Source: Alkaliphilus sp. (GTDB lineage: Bacteria; Bacillota; Clostridia; Peptostreptococcales; NVVX01). Taken from it: a stretch of 35,278 nucleotides of DNA. This document shows positions 9,271-16,937 of the stretch, one piece after another. The stretch's first letter is position 1. Every line of letters begins with the position of its first letter. Position numbers and translations under genes: made by a program. The DNA is taken from contig NVVX01000003.1 of assembly GCA_002733545.1 (NCBI GenBank), positions 1 to 35,278 on the forward strand, written 5' to 3'. The notes beneath the pieces were generated by a model, which had not been told where the DNA came from, ran no database searches, and worked only from the letters and a program-made list of their open reading frames with translations.

Positions 9271-9299
9271 TTGTAAAAGTGAATTTTATATGATAATAT
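9271..9299 (+). promoter_or_regulatory. Sigma-A-type promoter for the DUF1858 gene
   Basis: TTGTAA at 9271-9276 and TAATAT at 9294-9299 with a 17-base spacer. The -35 element starts five bases after the end of repeat copy 4. The gene starts about 60 bases downstream. Confidence 0.55.
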
Positions 9300-9359
9300 T
9301 GATAAAATATTAGTTTGATGCTAAGAATGTAAAGATACCTATTAATGAGGAGGAGAAAA

Positions 9360-9566
9360 ATGAGCAAGATAACAAAAGAAATGACAATTATGGATGTATT
9401 AACAAAGGACAAAGAATCAGCTGCTGTTTTTATGAAGTATGGACTGCACTGTTTAGGATGCCCGGGTGCTACAATGGAGAGCATAGAAGACGCAGGTAAA
9501 GTTCATGGAATAGATGTTGGTAATTTGGTAGAAGATTTGAATAAACATTTTGAAAAGGTTAAATAG
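9360..9566 (+). CDS. DUF1858 small cysteine protein
   Basis: A 68-residue protein, MSKITKEMTIMDVL onward. It carries the DUF1858 layout: a short helical start, then KYGLHCLGCPGATMESIEDA with a CxxC motif, and a helical end. DUF1858 proteins are often found with hybrid-cluster or redox proteins and their role is unproven; the CxxC suggests a redox or metal role here, by inference. The start is ATG 9360 after GAGGAGGAG. The ORF-track ATG at 9345 overlaps that ribosome binding site. The gene has its own promoter and a strong terminator, and lies between inward-facing copies 4 and 5 of the repeat family, as a self-contained unit. Confidence 0.85.
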   Translation: MSKITKEMTIMDVLTKDKESAAVFMKYGLHCLGCPGATMESIEDAGKVHGIDVGNLVEDLNKHFEKVK

Positions 9567-9603
9567 AAATAAACACGCAAAAATGTAAGAAAACATGAAC
9601 ATG

Positions 9604-9643
9604 AAAGTTGGAAGATAGAAATATTGTATCTTCCAACTTTTTT
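9604..9643 (+). terminator. Intrinsic terminator of the DUF1858 gene
   Basis: A perfect 14-bp stem (AAAGTTGGAAGATA and complement) with a 9-base loop is followed by a run of six T. The T-run merges with the TTTTATAA end of repeat copy 5. Confidence 0.85.
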
Positions 9644-9828
9644 ATAACGACTTGGGCATTCATCCTCTCTCCTTGTGGGAGAGGATGAATGCCTGACAAA
9701 GTTTCAAGAGAATCATCCTTTATAAGTAGAGAACCGAAATCTCTGATTTCGTGTGAATCACTTAGTTGTTCCACCTAAAATACCTTGGGGTTTATCCCCG
9801 AGGACTAGAAGCGAAGATTCTTTTATTA
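9640..9828 (-). repeat. Modular intergenic repeat, copy 5 (longest copy)
   Basis: On the minus strand it reads TAATAAAA, AGAATCTTCGCTTCT, a CCTCGGGG/CCCCAAGG hairpin, the 39-base cassette (plus coordinates 9724-9762), GGATGATTCTCTTGAAACTTTG, TCAGGC, the GGCATTCATCCTCTC hairpin and CCAAGTCGTTATAAAA. It is inverted relative to copy 4. Together with the purA promoter it fills the space between the DUF1858 gene and purA. Confidence 0.85.
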
Positions 9829-9882
9829 TTACAACACGAACAAAAAATACAAGACAAATAAAAAGATTCGCGTTTGAATTGA

Positions 9883-9910
9883 TTGTTATTATATAATATG
9901 ATAATATAAT
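9883..9910 (+). promoter_or_regulatory. Probable purA promoter
   Basis: TTGTTA at 9883-9888 and TATAAT at 9905-9910 with a 16-base spacer, about 70 bases before the purA start. The short leader shows no recognisable purine riboswitch. Confidence 0.5.
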
Positions 9911-9979
9911 GTCGTACTTGCAAATATGCATTACAGAAAAGGTAGGCAGAGGTTAAAATAATAATGTGAGGTGAATATT

Positions 9980-11266
9980 ATGCCATCAGTTGTGGTAATT
10001 GGAGCTCAGTGGGGAGATGAAGGGAAAGGAAAAATCATTGATTTTCTAGCGAAAAAAGCAGATGTAATTGTGAGAGCGCAGGGTGGAAATAATGCGGGAC
10101 ATACAGTAATAGTAGGAGAAAACAAGCATACTTTTCATTTACTACCTTCGGGAGTTTTGTATGAGGAAAAAATGAATATTATAGGTAATGGGGTAGTTAT
10201 TGATCCGCAGGCTTTTTTAGATGAGATCAAAACTTTGGAGAGTAGAGGGATTAATACCGCAAATATAAGGATTGACGAGAGGGCACATGTAATATTTCCG
10301 TACCATAAAAAAATTGATGTGCTAGCGGAAGAAGAAAGAGGAGAAACAAAAATTGGAACTACTAAAAAAGGGATTGGCCCATGCTATATGGATAAGGTTG
10401 AAAGAACAGGGATAAGAGTAGGCGAAATGATAGATAAAGAGTTATTTAAGCAAAGATTGTTTCCGCAGATTGATAGAAAGAATAAAATCCTTGAAAAAAT
10501 TTACAATGTTGAAGGTTTTTGCAAAGAAAGTATGCTTAGGGATTACGAACAGTATGCTTCCCAGATAAAAGAATACGTGACAGACACGACGATTATCGTG
10601 CATGAAGCATTAGTGTCAAATAAAAGGGTTTTGCTTGAGGGAGCGCAAGGAGCGTTGTTAGATGTTGATTTAGGGACGTACCCGTACGTTACTTCATCTC
10701 ATCCAACTTCTGGAGGGTTTTGTGTTGGCGCAGGAGTAAACCCTTTACAAATTGATGATGTATTAGGAGTGGTAAAGGCATATACAACTAGAGTTGGTTT
10801 TGGCCCTTTTCCAACAGAATTAATAAACGAAACGGGGGATAGAATCCGCAAAGAAGGTAATGAATTCGGGACTACTACTGGAAGAGCTAGAAGGTGTGGA
10901 TGGTTTGATGGTGTTGCTGTGAAATATACAGCACGTATAAATGGAATGACAGGAATTTCATTAATGCTCTTAGATGTGCTTAGTATATTTGATAAGATAA
11001 ATATTTGTACTGGATATGAGTATGAGGGAAAAACAATTCATAACTTCCCTGCAAGTATTAAAGAGCTAGCAAAATGCAGACCTATATATAAAGAAGTTGA
11101 TGGGTGGAAAGAAGACATCACTAGTGTTAAGACCTTTGAAGAATTGCCTGATAATGCAAAAAAATACATCAAAATTATTGAAGAATATCTGAAAATACCA
11201 ATAAAAATAGTTTCAGTAGGACCAAAACGAAGCCAAACAATAATTAGAGAAGAAATTTTTGAATAG
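9980..11266 (+). CDS. purA: Adenylosuccinate synthetase
   Basis: PurA joins IMP and aspartate using GTP to give adenylosuccinate, the first committed step from IMP to AMP. The product is 428 residues, a normal length. The start ATG 9980 follows GAGGTGA by six bases; the GTG at 9971 in the ORF track is the ribosome binding site region. The N-terminus VVVIGAQWGDEGKGK holds the catalytic Asp13, and NNAGHT places the catalytic His at 41, both at the usual positions. GTTKKGIGP and the GRARRCGWFD segment are also present. The gene appears intact and probably monocistronic. It converges with the helicase-loader gene on the opposite strand. Confidence 0.98.
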   Translation: MPSVVVIGAQWGDEGKGKIIDFLAKKADVIVRAQGGNNAGHTVIVGENKHTFHLLPSGVLYEEKMNIIGNGVVIDPQAFLDEIKTLESRGINTANIRIDERAHVIFPYHKKIDVLAEEERGETKIGTTKKGIGPCYMDKVERTGIRVGEMIDKELFKQRLFPQIDRKNKILEKIYNVEGFCKESMLRDYEQYASQIKEYVTDTTIIVHEALVSNKRVLLEGAQGALLDVDLGTYPYVTSSHPTSGGFCVGAGVNPLQIDDVLGVVKAYTTRVGFGPFPTELINETGDRIRKEGNEFGTTTGRARRCGWFDGVAVKYTARINGMTGISLMLLDVLSIFDKINICTGYEYEGKTIHNFPASIKELAKCRPIYKEVDGWKEDITSVKTFEELPDNAKKYIKIIEEYLKIPIKIVSVGPKRSQTIIREEIFE

Positions 11267-11278
11267 GAGTATAGGTGC

Positions 11279-11306
11279 AAAAAAGCCCGCTTAAATAAGT
11301 GGGCTT
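11279..11306 (-). terminator. Terminator of the dnaI-dnaD transcript, between convergent genes
   Basis: The hairpin AAGCCCGCTT/AAGTGGGCTT with loop AAAT (one G-T pair) lies at 11283-11306. On the minus strand it is followed by six T, so it terminates the helicase-loader transcript; its stem includes part of that gene's stop codon. It lacks a T-run for purA, although it may also stop purA transcripts. Confidence 0.8.
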
Positions 11307-12276
11307 ACCATCTTAAGTCATCCCCATAGAACTTCAAACGTACATATTTGTTAGAGACAAGTCTTGAAAAGATTCTATCGTCATATCTATCCATAATATC
11401 TTTTGGAGTTAGATTAGTAGAGATAACAGTTTTTTTATTAATCAAAATACGCGTATTTATAATGTTGAAAAGCTCGCTGTTTGTAAAAGAATTAGAAAGT
11501 TCTGTTCCTAAGTCGTCAATGATAAGAAGGTCTGATTCAAATAGCAAATCATATGTTTTTTTGTCTTTTGTGCCTTGGAAACGGATTGCTTCTAAAACTT
11601 CAAACATTTTTATTGCGGTTAGATAGAGGATTATTTTTTCCTTATCTAAGAGAGCTTTTGCAATACAATTGATTAAAAAAGTTTTTCCAACGCCTGTGGG
11701 TCCAAAAAACAAAAGGTTTTCTTGAGACGACTTATCAAAATCTATAACAAAAGATTCGCTGATGCTAAGAATTTCAAGAATGTTTTGCCTAGGTGATTGT
11801 TCTTGTTTACTGTATGGATTATCTGAAAAAAGAGAGAGATCAAATGTATTAAAATTCTCTTTTTCTAATATGGAGGATAGGTTAGATAAAGAATATGCTT
11901 TGTTTATCAACTGCTGCTTAAGGCAACTACATTTTTTCCCACTATTAAGAAACCCAGTATCGCGACATTGGGTACAAACATATGTTGTTTCAGAAAAATT
12001 TAGGGAAATAGAATTTTGCTTAAGGATAGAAGTTTTTTCGTTATTAAGTTGTTCTGATTTTTGTTTATATGTTTCTATAACTAAATGGACGTTATTCGTG
12101 GTTTTTAGTAAAGATTTAGCCATTAGCAGACCAAGTTTTTTTATTTCTTTATCAATAGTCTCTATTCTTGGAAGTTGCCTGTATATATTTTGAACACTTT
12201 TTTCCCTTTTTTTTTCTGAATTATTTCTTGTTTGCTCATATTCATTGAGTATTTCTTTAATGTATTGAGTAGACAT
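11305..12276 (-). CDS. DnaI-like helicase loader (AAA+ ATPase)
   Basis: A 323-residue protein. An N-terminal helical region (1-90), which in DnaI contacts the helicase, is followed by a zinc-binding cluster with Cys101, Cys104, Cys116 and Cys118. An AAA+ domain has Walker A GPTGVGKT (192-199) and Walker B LLIIDD (250-255), with a later arginine segment (DRYDDRIFSRL). This is the DnaI/DnaC loader architecture, so it probably loads the DnaB helicase at 7601. The start follows AAAGGAGA on the minus strand. It lies 112 bases downstream of the DnaD-like gene in the same direction, the usual clostridial pairing. Confidence 0.92.
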   Translation of the reverse strand: MSTQYIKEILNEYEQTRNNSEKKREKSVQNIYRQLPRIETIDKEIKKLGLLMAKSLLKTTNNVHLVIETYKQKSEQLNNEKTSILKQNSISLNFSETTYVCTQCRDTGFLNSGKKCSCLKQQLINKAYSLSNLSSILEKENFNTFDLSLFSDNPYSKQEQSPRQNILEILSISESFVIDFDKSSQENLLFFGPTGVGKTFLINCIAKALLDKEKIILYLTAIKMFEVLEAIRFQGTKDKKTYDLLFESDLLIIDDLGTELSNSFTNSELFNIINTRILINKKTVISTNLTPKDIMDRYDDRIFSRLVSNKYVRLKFYGDDLRW

Positions 12277-12388
12277 AAAATCTCCTTTTGTCTCTTTTTA
12301 AGACTCTCGCTTCTACGAAGTGATAATTTTTTTGTTTTTGTGCAGTTAGTGGAGTGTTATTAATCGCCTAGATAAATAAAAAAATAGT

Positions 12389-13450
12389 TTACGTTTTAGG
12401 TTGTTTCTCTAAGAAAATACCTTCTAGTTCTTCGGCGGAGTATTTATTGCCTCGGCTCTTTGAGAGGTGAAACTTTGTTTTTGATTTTGGCAATAGCTTA
12501 GAACTGGAAGGTGACGCTTTTTTCCTGTTCTTGTTTTCGAAGGCTTCGATATCCTCGATTTTTTTTGCTCCCTTTTCATGCCAATTAGACAATATTCCGT
12601 TGATGTAGCTGATACTTACATTAGATATTTTACTGGAGCTTTCGCATGCTTTTAAGATAATTTCCTCATCAAACTGATATTTTTCTATCCAAGTATCAAT
12701 AATCTCCATTTCTTTTTCTGAAGGGGAACGAAATCTAAACCCTAAAGCTTTGAATATTCTGTTATACAATTTGTAGGTGTCGCTAACGCTAAGGAGATAT
12801 TGGTTTAGATGCTCTTCATTTGAAATCCCCATATCATACCAAGCGATTATTGTTCTTTCCACATAGTTGACATTCTTTATGTTCTTTTTTTGCTTGCAGT
12901 ATTCAAAAGCTCTTAATATAAGTGAAGTATCAATATTATAATTCTTTTGCCAACTGAGTATTTGTCCCTTTTCTTTGGGAGCCAGCTGACGCTCAAGAAT
13001 TATATTTAAATCAGTAAACATTTTTTTAGTTTGAGGAATTTGATTTGAAGCAAATAACTCGCTCGTTGAAGTAGTCTTGGTTGTGGCATGCTTTTTTATG
13101 TTAGTATGTATAGTCTGAGTAGTGTTATTGATAAAAAGCTGTTTTATATTAACAAACTCAATAGAATAATCATCATCAGAAATATTGCTGAGTTTATGCT
13201 TTTTTATTATTTGTTTGTCTTCCCAAAAATCCCAAGCTGCTAATACATCTGCGAGAGGAATATTTAGGTGCTTCGAAATAGTATCATTATTAACAACGGC
13301 ATTAGTTGAAGGGTTGCACGCATATTTATAAGAATACAGATAGACTTTGACGAAGTCACCATCGGCCATAGGCATATATACGTCAATAAAAATATTCTCA
13401 ATAGGAGTATCGCTTAAATCAAAAGAGGTTTCGCTTTTAAAAAAACTCAT
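12389..13450 (-). CDS. DnaD-domain primosomal protein
   Basis: A 353-residue protein from ATG 13450, which follows TGGAGTGA. The ORF-track GTG at 13459 lies within that ribosome binding site. The N-terminal part (about 15-110) looks like the winged-helix DnaD/DnaB oligomerisation domain. Two DnaD-type C-terminal helical repeats follow: about 140-220, ending NYVERTIIAWYDMG, and about 230-310, ending SYINGILSNWHEKGA. Both end in the YxxxI-W-type motif of that domain. A basic tail closes the protein. It probably remodels origin or fork DNA and helps the helicase loader encoded directly downstream. Two tandem repeats are common in clostridial members. Confidence 0.88.
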   Translation of the reverse strand: MSFFKSETSFDLSDTPIENIFIDVYMPMADGDFVKVYLYSYKYACNPSTNAVVNNDTISKHLNIPLADVLAAWDFWEDKQIIKKHKLSNISDDDYSIEFVNIKQLFINNTTQTIHTNIKKHATTKTTSTSELFASNQIPQTKKMFTDLNIILERQLAPKEKGQILSWQKNYNIDTSLILRAFEYCKQKKNIKNVNYVERTIIAWYDMGISNEEHLNQYLLSVSDTYKLYNRIFKALGFRFRSPSEKEMEIIDTWIEKYQFDEEIILKACESSSKISNVSISYINGILSNWHEKGAKKIEDIEAFENKNRKKASPSSSKLLPKSKTKFHLSKSRGNKYSAEELEGIFLEKQPKT

Positions 13451-13585
13451 AAAATTCACTCCATTTTTAAAAAGTATTTTGAGTTGCTTTCCTTGTCTTT
13501 AATTTTAACAAAGGTATATATATAAAGCAAGTATCAATACTATTACTAATGAGAAGAACCAATGAAAAGATTTTTATAAGTACAG

Positions 13586-13609
13586 TTGAATGCCTAAGTC
13601 GTTATAAGA
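13586..13609 (+). repeat. Modular repeat remnant, copy 6
   Basis: GAATGCCTAAGTCGTTATAA matches the end of the hairpin plus the right terminus (GAATGCCCAAGTCGTTATAA) of copies 2 and 5, read on the matching strand, with one mismatch. No other module is recognisable. Confidence 0.55.
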
Positions 13610-13700
13610 AAATGAATTTGTGGACGAGCGCATAACAGTCTAGGGACAATCATATATATATTAAAAGAGCTAATCAAAAGCTAAGAACTAAAGTTCGGAC

Positions 13701-13730
13701 TTGAATAGCTTAGTACAAGTAGTATATAAT
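13701..13730 (+). promoter_or_regulatory. Promoter of the M23 peptidase gene
   Basis: TTGAAT at 13701-13706 and TATAAT at 13725-13730 with an 18-base spacer, giving a leader of about 90 bases. Confidence 0.55.
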
Positions 13731-13825
13731 TATATAAATATTGTGAAAAATGGACGCATTTTTAGGATAGCGAGTACGATCTTAGTGCTTGTAAATATGT
13801 GTCATTTACTGAGAGGAGAACATCT

Positions 13826-15298
13826 ATGGAGTGGCACACAAAAGAGCTGGTGCGTAAGATAGTGGCTATTAAAAATGCTAGTATGGATAGATTTAAGAAG
13901 TATACTAAAGATATGAAAATTTTGGGCGGGAAAAACAGGGTGATTATATTAAACAAATACATGGTATTAAGTGCGCTAATTGTAATGGTGACGGCATTGT
14001 CTTTATATGGGATACACAACTATAAATCTGTAGAAACAGAGATGTTTTCAAATGCATATGAAGTTATCATAGAAGGAGTACCCTTTGCTGTAGTAAGAAA
14101 TAAAGAAGACTTTTGGGACGCATTTAGTGAGGTTAAAGAGCAAATACAAGAAATTAATGATAAAGAAGTTGTAATGTCAGAGGAGATTAGTTTTGTTGAA
14201 GTTAAAGGATATAGCGGAGAAATAACGAACCATGAGAAGATGATTAGAAACATTAAATTGGTATCAGATATTAAAGTGAAAGTTGCAGCTATTTCGATTG
14301 AGGGAGAAGTAATAGTATTGCTTGACAATATAGATATTGCCCGAGAAATATTAGAAGAGATAAAGGCTGAGTTTACAAATGAGGAAGACGTCGAGTACAC
14401 TTCAATTGAATTTTATGAAGATGTACAAATTGAAGAAGTTTTCTCAGATAGCAGAGATATTCGAAGTAAAGACGAAGCACTTTACTATTTGAGAAAAGGT
14501 ACAGATGAGGCAAAAATTCACGAAGTAACATCAGGAGAAAATTCATGGGTAATAGCTAAGAAATATGGTCTAACAGTAGAAGACATAGAAGAAGCAAATC
14601 CAGAAATAAATCCGAACAGACTAAAGATTGGGCAAGAGCTAAATCTTATTGTGCCTAAGCCTTATATTTCAATTCTTACAAAAGAACATGCGACTATAAT
14701 GAAAAATATACCTTTTGCCACAAAATACACTAAGACAGATGCAATATATGCTGGCGATAGAATGATTACTGTTCGTGGAGTGCAAGGAAAAAAGGAACTT
14801 AAGGTATTTATTTCGAGAAGAAACGGAGAAAAAATAGAAGAAGAGATTTTAGAAGAAAGAATTGTTTCAAATCCAAAAACAAGGGTTATTGCAGAAGGAA
14901 CTAAGCCGCGACCAGCTACTATAGCTACAGGAATTTTTGCAAATCCTACTAGGGGCAGGTTGACTTCTCCGTTTGGAATGAGATGGGGGAGGAGACATGA
15001 AGGAATAGACATTGCAGCACCAATTGGGACGCCTATAATTGCGGCTGACGGCGGAGTGGTTACGTTTGCAGGTCGAAGAGGAGCATATGGAAAGCTTGTT
15101 ATAATAAATCATGAAAATGGATTTCAGACATATTATGCACATTGCAATGGCTTTAATGTTAAAGTAGGGGAACGTGTCCATAAAGGTCAAAAAATAGCCA
15201 CAGTAGGTAATACGGGGAGAAGTACTGGTCCTCACGTTCATTTTGAAGTTAGAAAAAATGGTGTGCCAGTAAACCCTTTGTCATTTGTAAACTACTAA
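13826..15298 (+). CDS. Membrane-anchored LysM-G5-M23 cell-wall endopeptidase
   Basis: A 490-residue protein from ATG 13826 after GAGAGGAG (the ORF-track GTG at 13799 is too early). A basic N-terminus, one membrane helix (about 35-55: YMVLSALIVMVTALSLYGI), an extracytoplasmic spacer, a LysM domain (about 230-276: SGENSWVIAKKYGLTVEDI) and a G5 domain (about 285-360) come first. The M23 metallopeptidase domain has zinc motif HEGIDIA (His near 391, Asp near 395) and HVHFE near 470. Family knowledge says M23 enzymes cut peptidoglycan cross-bridges; LysM and G5 would hold it on the wall. The active-site motifs are intact. Many such wall hydrolases belong to WalR regulons, and the wal genes lie 3 kb away, but no good WalR box was found here. 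Confidence 0.9.
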   Translation: MEWHTKELVRKIVAIKNASMDRFKKYTKDMKILGGKNRVIILNKYMVLSALIVMVTALSLYGIHNYKSVETEMFSNAYEVIIEGVPFAVVRNKEDFWDAFSEVKEQIQEINDKEVVMSEEISFVEVKGYSGEITNHEKMIRNIKLVSDIKVKVAAISIEGEVIVLLDNIDIAREILEEIKAEFTNEEDVEYTSIEFYEDVQIEEVFSDSRDIRSKDEALYYLRKGTDEAKIHEVTSGENSWVIAKKYGLTVEDIEEANPEINPNRLKIGQELNLIVPKPYISILTKEHATIMKNIPFATKYTKTDAIYAGDRMITVRGVQGKKELKVFISRRNGEKIEEEILEERIVSNPKTRVIAEGTKPRPATIATGIFANPTRGRLTSPFGMRWGRRHEGIDIAAPIGTPIIAADGGVVTFAGRRGAYGKLVIINHENGFQTYYAHCNGFNVKVGERVHKGQKIATVGNTGRSTGPHVHFEVRKNGVPVNPLSFVNY

Positions 15299-15380
15299 GT
15301 AGGTTTTAGCATAAATGATTAAAATCATCTTACCAGTCTGCTGGCATTAAGCCCGACGTGTTTTGAAGGTTGCTTATTTT

Positions 15381-15479
15381 GAAATTTTGAAGGCTCCTTG
15401 TAGTTGTTATATCAACTCGACAGTTTTATTTTATTGGTTTGAGTTGATGAAACTTTGAAGGCTCCTTGTAGTCGTTATA
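15381..15479 (+). repeat. Tandem repeat-family right ends flanking an 8-bp hairpin, copy 7
   Basis: Two 31-base direct repeats (GAAACTTTGAAGGCTCCTTG followed by TAGTCGTTATA, two differences) lie at 15381-15411 and 15449-15479. Between them ATCAACTC pairs with GAGTTGAT. Both repeats match the GAAACTTTG...AGGC...AGTCGTTATA part of the modular family. The second copy supplies the stop codon of the minus-strand subtilase. The rest of the 15299-15474 gap holds no recognised gene. Confidence 0.7.
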
Positions 15480-16767
15480 GTATAAGGACAATTAATAGTA
15501 TTAAAACAACCCAAAACCAATTATTGAAACCGGATTTTATATTGCTTGCCTTGCTTTCGCCAAGTGATGGAGTAAAGTCTAAATGATTTGATTTTGGCAA
15601 GTAGTTTGTAGTATCAATGAGTTCTCTAAAATTAAGTAAACCTGCGCCTTGCTCAGTTTGTGTTAAAGGTAAATGAAGCGCGGTAGATGATAATATTTTT
15701 TTAATTTCGCGAGGCGATAATTCAGGATTTTTTTCTAACAATAGCGCTGCACATCCGGCGACTATTGGCGCTGCCATTGAAGTGCCGGACAATCTTTGGT
15801 AACCATTATGATTATTTAGTGAATTGATATTAACGCCTGGCGCTAGGATGTCGGGCTTATTTAATCCGTCAAGTGTAGGTCCTCTACTAGAAAAATCTGC
15901 AAGAATCACTTTGCTAGGACTATCTGATAAACGATCATCGCAGGCTCCTACAGAAATAACATTAGGACTGTTAGCAGGAGAATCAATGGTTTTTTTATCT
16001 GGTCCGTTATTTCCAGCAGCTGCGACTACTGTTATTCCACTAGATACTGCTTTTTCTACAGCTTGACAGAGTGGATCTTCTCTATAAGACGTTTTTGGCT
16101 TTGTTCCTAAGGAAAGAGTTAAGATTTTTATGTCGTATTGATTTTTGTTCGCTATAATCCACTGTATTCCTGCGATTACATCAGAAATACTCCCAGAGCC
16201 ATCTTTTCCTAAAACTTTGACACCTACAATGTTGGAGTCGGGAGCAATACCCATATGTTTTCCCCTCGAAGAAAAAGCATTCCCAGAAACTATCCCAGCT
16301 ACGTGTGTGCCATGTCCGTCGTCATCATAAGGTGCCGAATTTTCGTTAACATAATCCTTAAATCCAATTATTCTATTAGTAGGTCTTATTAGGTCATTGT
16401 GAGGAAAAACCCCAGTATCAACAACTGCAATAGTAACGCCTTTTCCTGTATATCCAAGCTCGTTAGCATAATGAGATCCTACGGTAATAGATGCAATATC
16501 CATCGACTTATATACTTTGTCATCGAGGAATATTTTGCCTACAAATTGCTCTCTTGCTGCGCTCTTTACACCAACAGATGGTAAGTAGGCAGCGACAGCA
16601 TTTATTATATCAAACTTATGTTTTATACGCCCTCCTGCCTTAATTATGTATGCTTCCAATTCATCGCAAGTACAATTTTTTGCTGAAATTATAACTGACA
16701 TCTCTTCGTCAGAGCTGCGTAGTTTTTCAACTACCAAATCTTCCATAACATAATTATTTTTGAACAT
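15475..16767 (-). CDS. S8 family subtilisin-like serine protease with C-terminal membrane tail
   Basis: A 430-residue protein. The catalytic triad is Asp117 (AVVDTGV), His152 (DGHGTHVAGI) and Ser330 (LSGTSMAAP), with the oxyanion Asn at 253 (AAGNNGP). Residues 1-90 look like an inhibitor-type propeptide. There is no N-terminal signal peptide, yet the protein ends in about 15 very hydrophobic residues (WFWVVLILLIVLIL), so it may be tail-anchored or exported in an unusual way. Soluble AprX-like subtilases are the nearest comparison I know. The start follows GAGGAGGA. The TAA stop lies inside repeat copy 7, so the last residues may differ from relatives. It converges with the M23 gene. Confidence 0.9.
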   Translation of the reverse strand: MFKNNYVMEDLVVEKLRSSDEEMSVIISAKNCTCDELEAYIIKAGGRIKHKFDIINAVAAYLPSVGVKSAAREQFVGKIFLDDKVYKSMDIASITVGSHYANELGYTGKGVTIAVVDTGVFPHNDLIRPTNRIIGFKDYVNENSAPYDDDGHGTHVAGIVSGNAFSSRGKHMGIAPDSNIVGVKVLGKDGSGSISDVIAGIQWIIANKNQYDIKILTLSLGTKPKTSYREDPLCQAVEKAVSSGITVVAAAGNNGPDKKTIDSPANSPNVISVGACDDRLSDSPSKVILADFSSRGPTLDGLNKPDILAPGVNINSLNNHNGYQRLSGTSMAAPIVAGCAALLLEKNPELSPREIKKILSSTALHLPLTQTEQGAGLLNFRELIDTTNYLPKSNHLDFTPSLGESKASNIKSGFNNWFWVVLILLIVLIL

Positions 16768-16905
16768 TCTAAATCCTCCTCTATCAACGATATATTATAG
16801 ATTATGCAGAAAAATTGAATGCGTGAAGGAAAATATGAAGGAGTTTTTTTCATTATTTTGTTTAGCAAAATAGAAATACTTGACACCAAGAAAACAGACG
16901 AAGCA

Positions 16906-16914
16906 TGTTATAAT
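16906..16914 (+). promoter_or_regulatory. Extended -10 promoter element before the gluzincin gene
   Basis: TGTTATAAT is a perfect extended -10. The nearby TTGACA at 16880 is 23 bases away, too far to be its -35 partner. The gene starts 23 bases downstream. Confidence 0.4.
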
Positions 16915-16937
16915 TGTATAGGAAGGGGGCATGCAAA

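Larger units (their letters stand above)
13451..13825. other. Intergenic region between the divergent dnaD-like and M23 genes
   Basis: This 375-base gap holds the leader of the dnaD-like gene, a small repeat remnant (13586-13609) and the M23 promoter. No small gene or RNA was recognised, and no convincing promoter for the dnaD-like gene. Confidence 0.5.

Noticed and set aside
2187-9828. CRISPR array
   Set aside because: The repeats are hundreds to thousands of bases apart, variable in length and modular, and no cas gene is present.
9911-9979. Purine riboswitch in the purA leader
   Set aside because: The leader is about 70 bases and shows no conserved purine-aptamer core or terminator.
11762-12193. 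143-codon plus-strand ORF inside the helicase-loader gene
   Set aside because: It is antisense to an intact AAA+ gene, has no ribosome binding site and no recognisable protein features.
13790-13805. WalR box before the M23 peptidase (TGTAAA-TATG-TGTCAT)
   Set aside because: The spacer is four bases instead of five, the second half has a C at an A/T position, and it lies downstream of the promoter.
14867-15241. 124-codon minus-strand ORF inside the M23 gene
   Set aside because: It overlaps the conserved M23 domain in antisense and resembles no family.
16880-16914. TTGACA/TATAAT promoter before the gluzincin gene
   Set aside because: The spacer is 23 bases, too long; only the extended -10 was kept.
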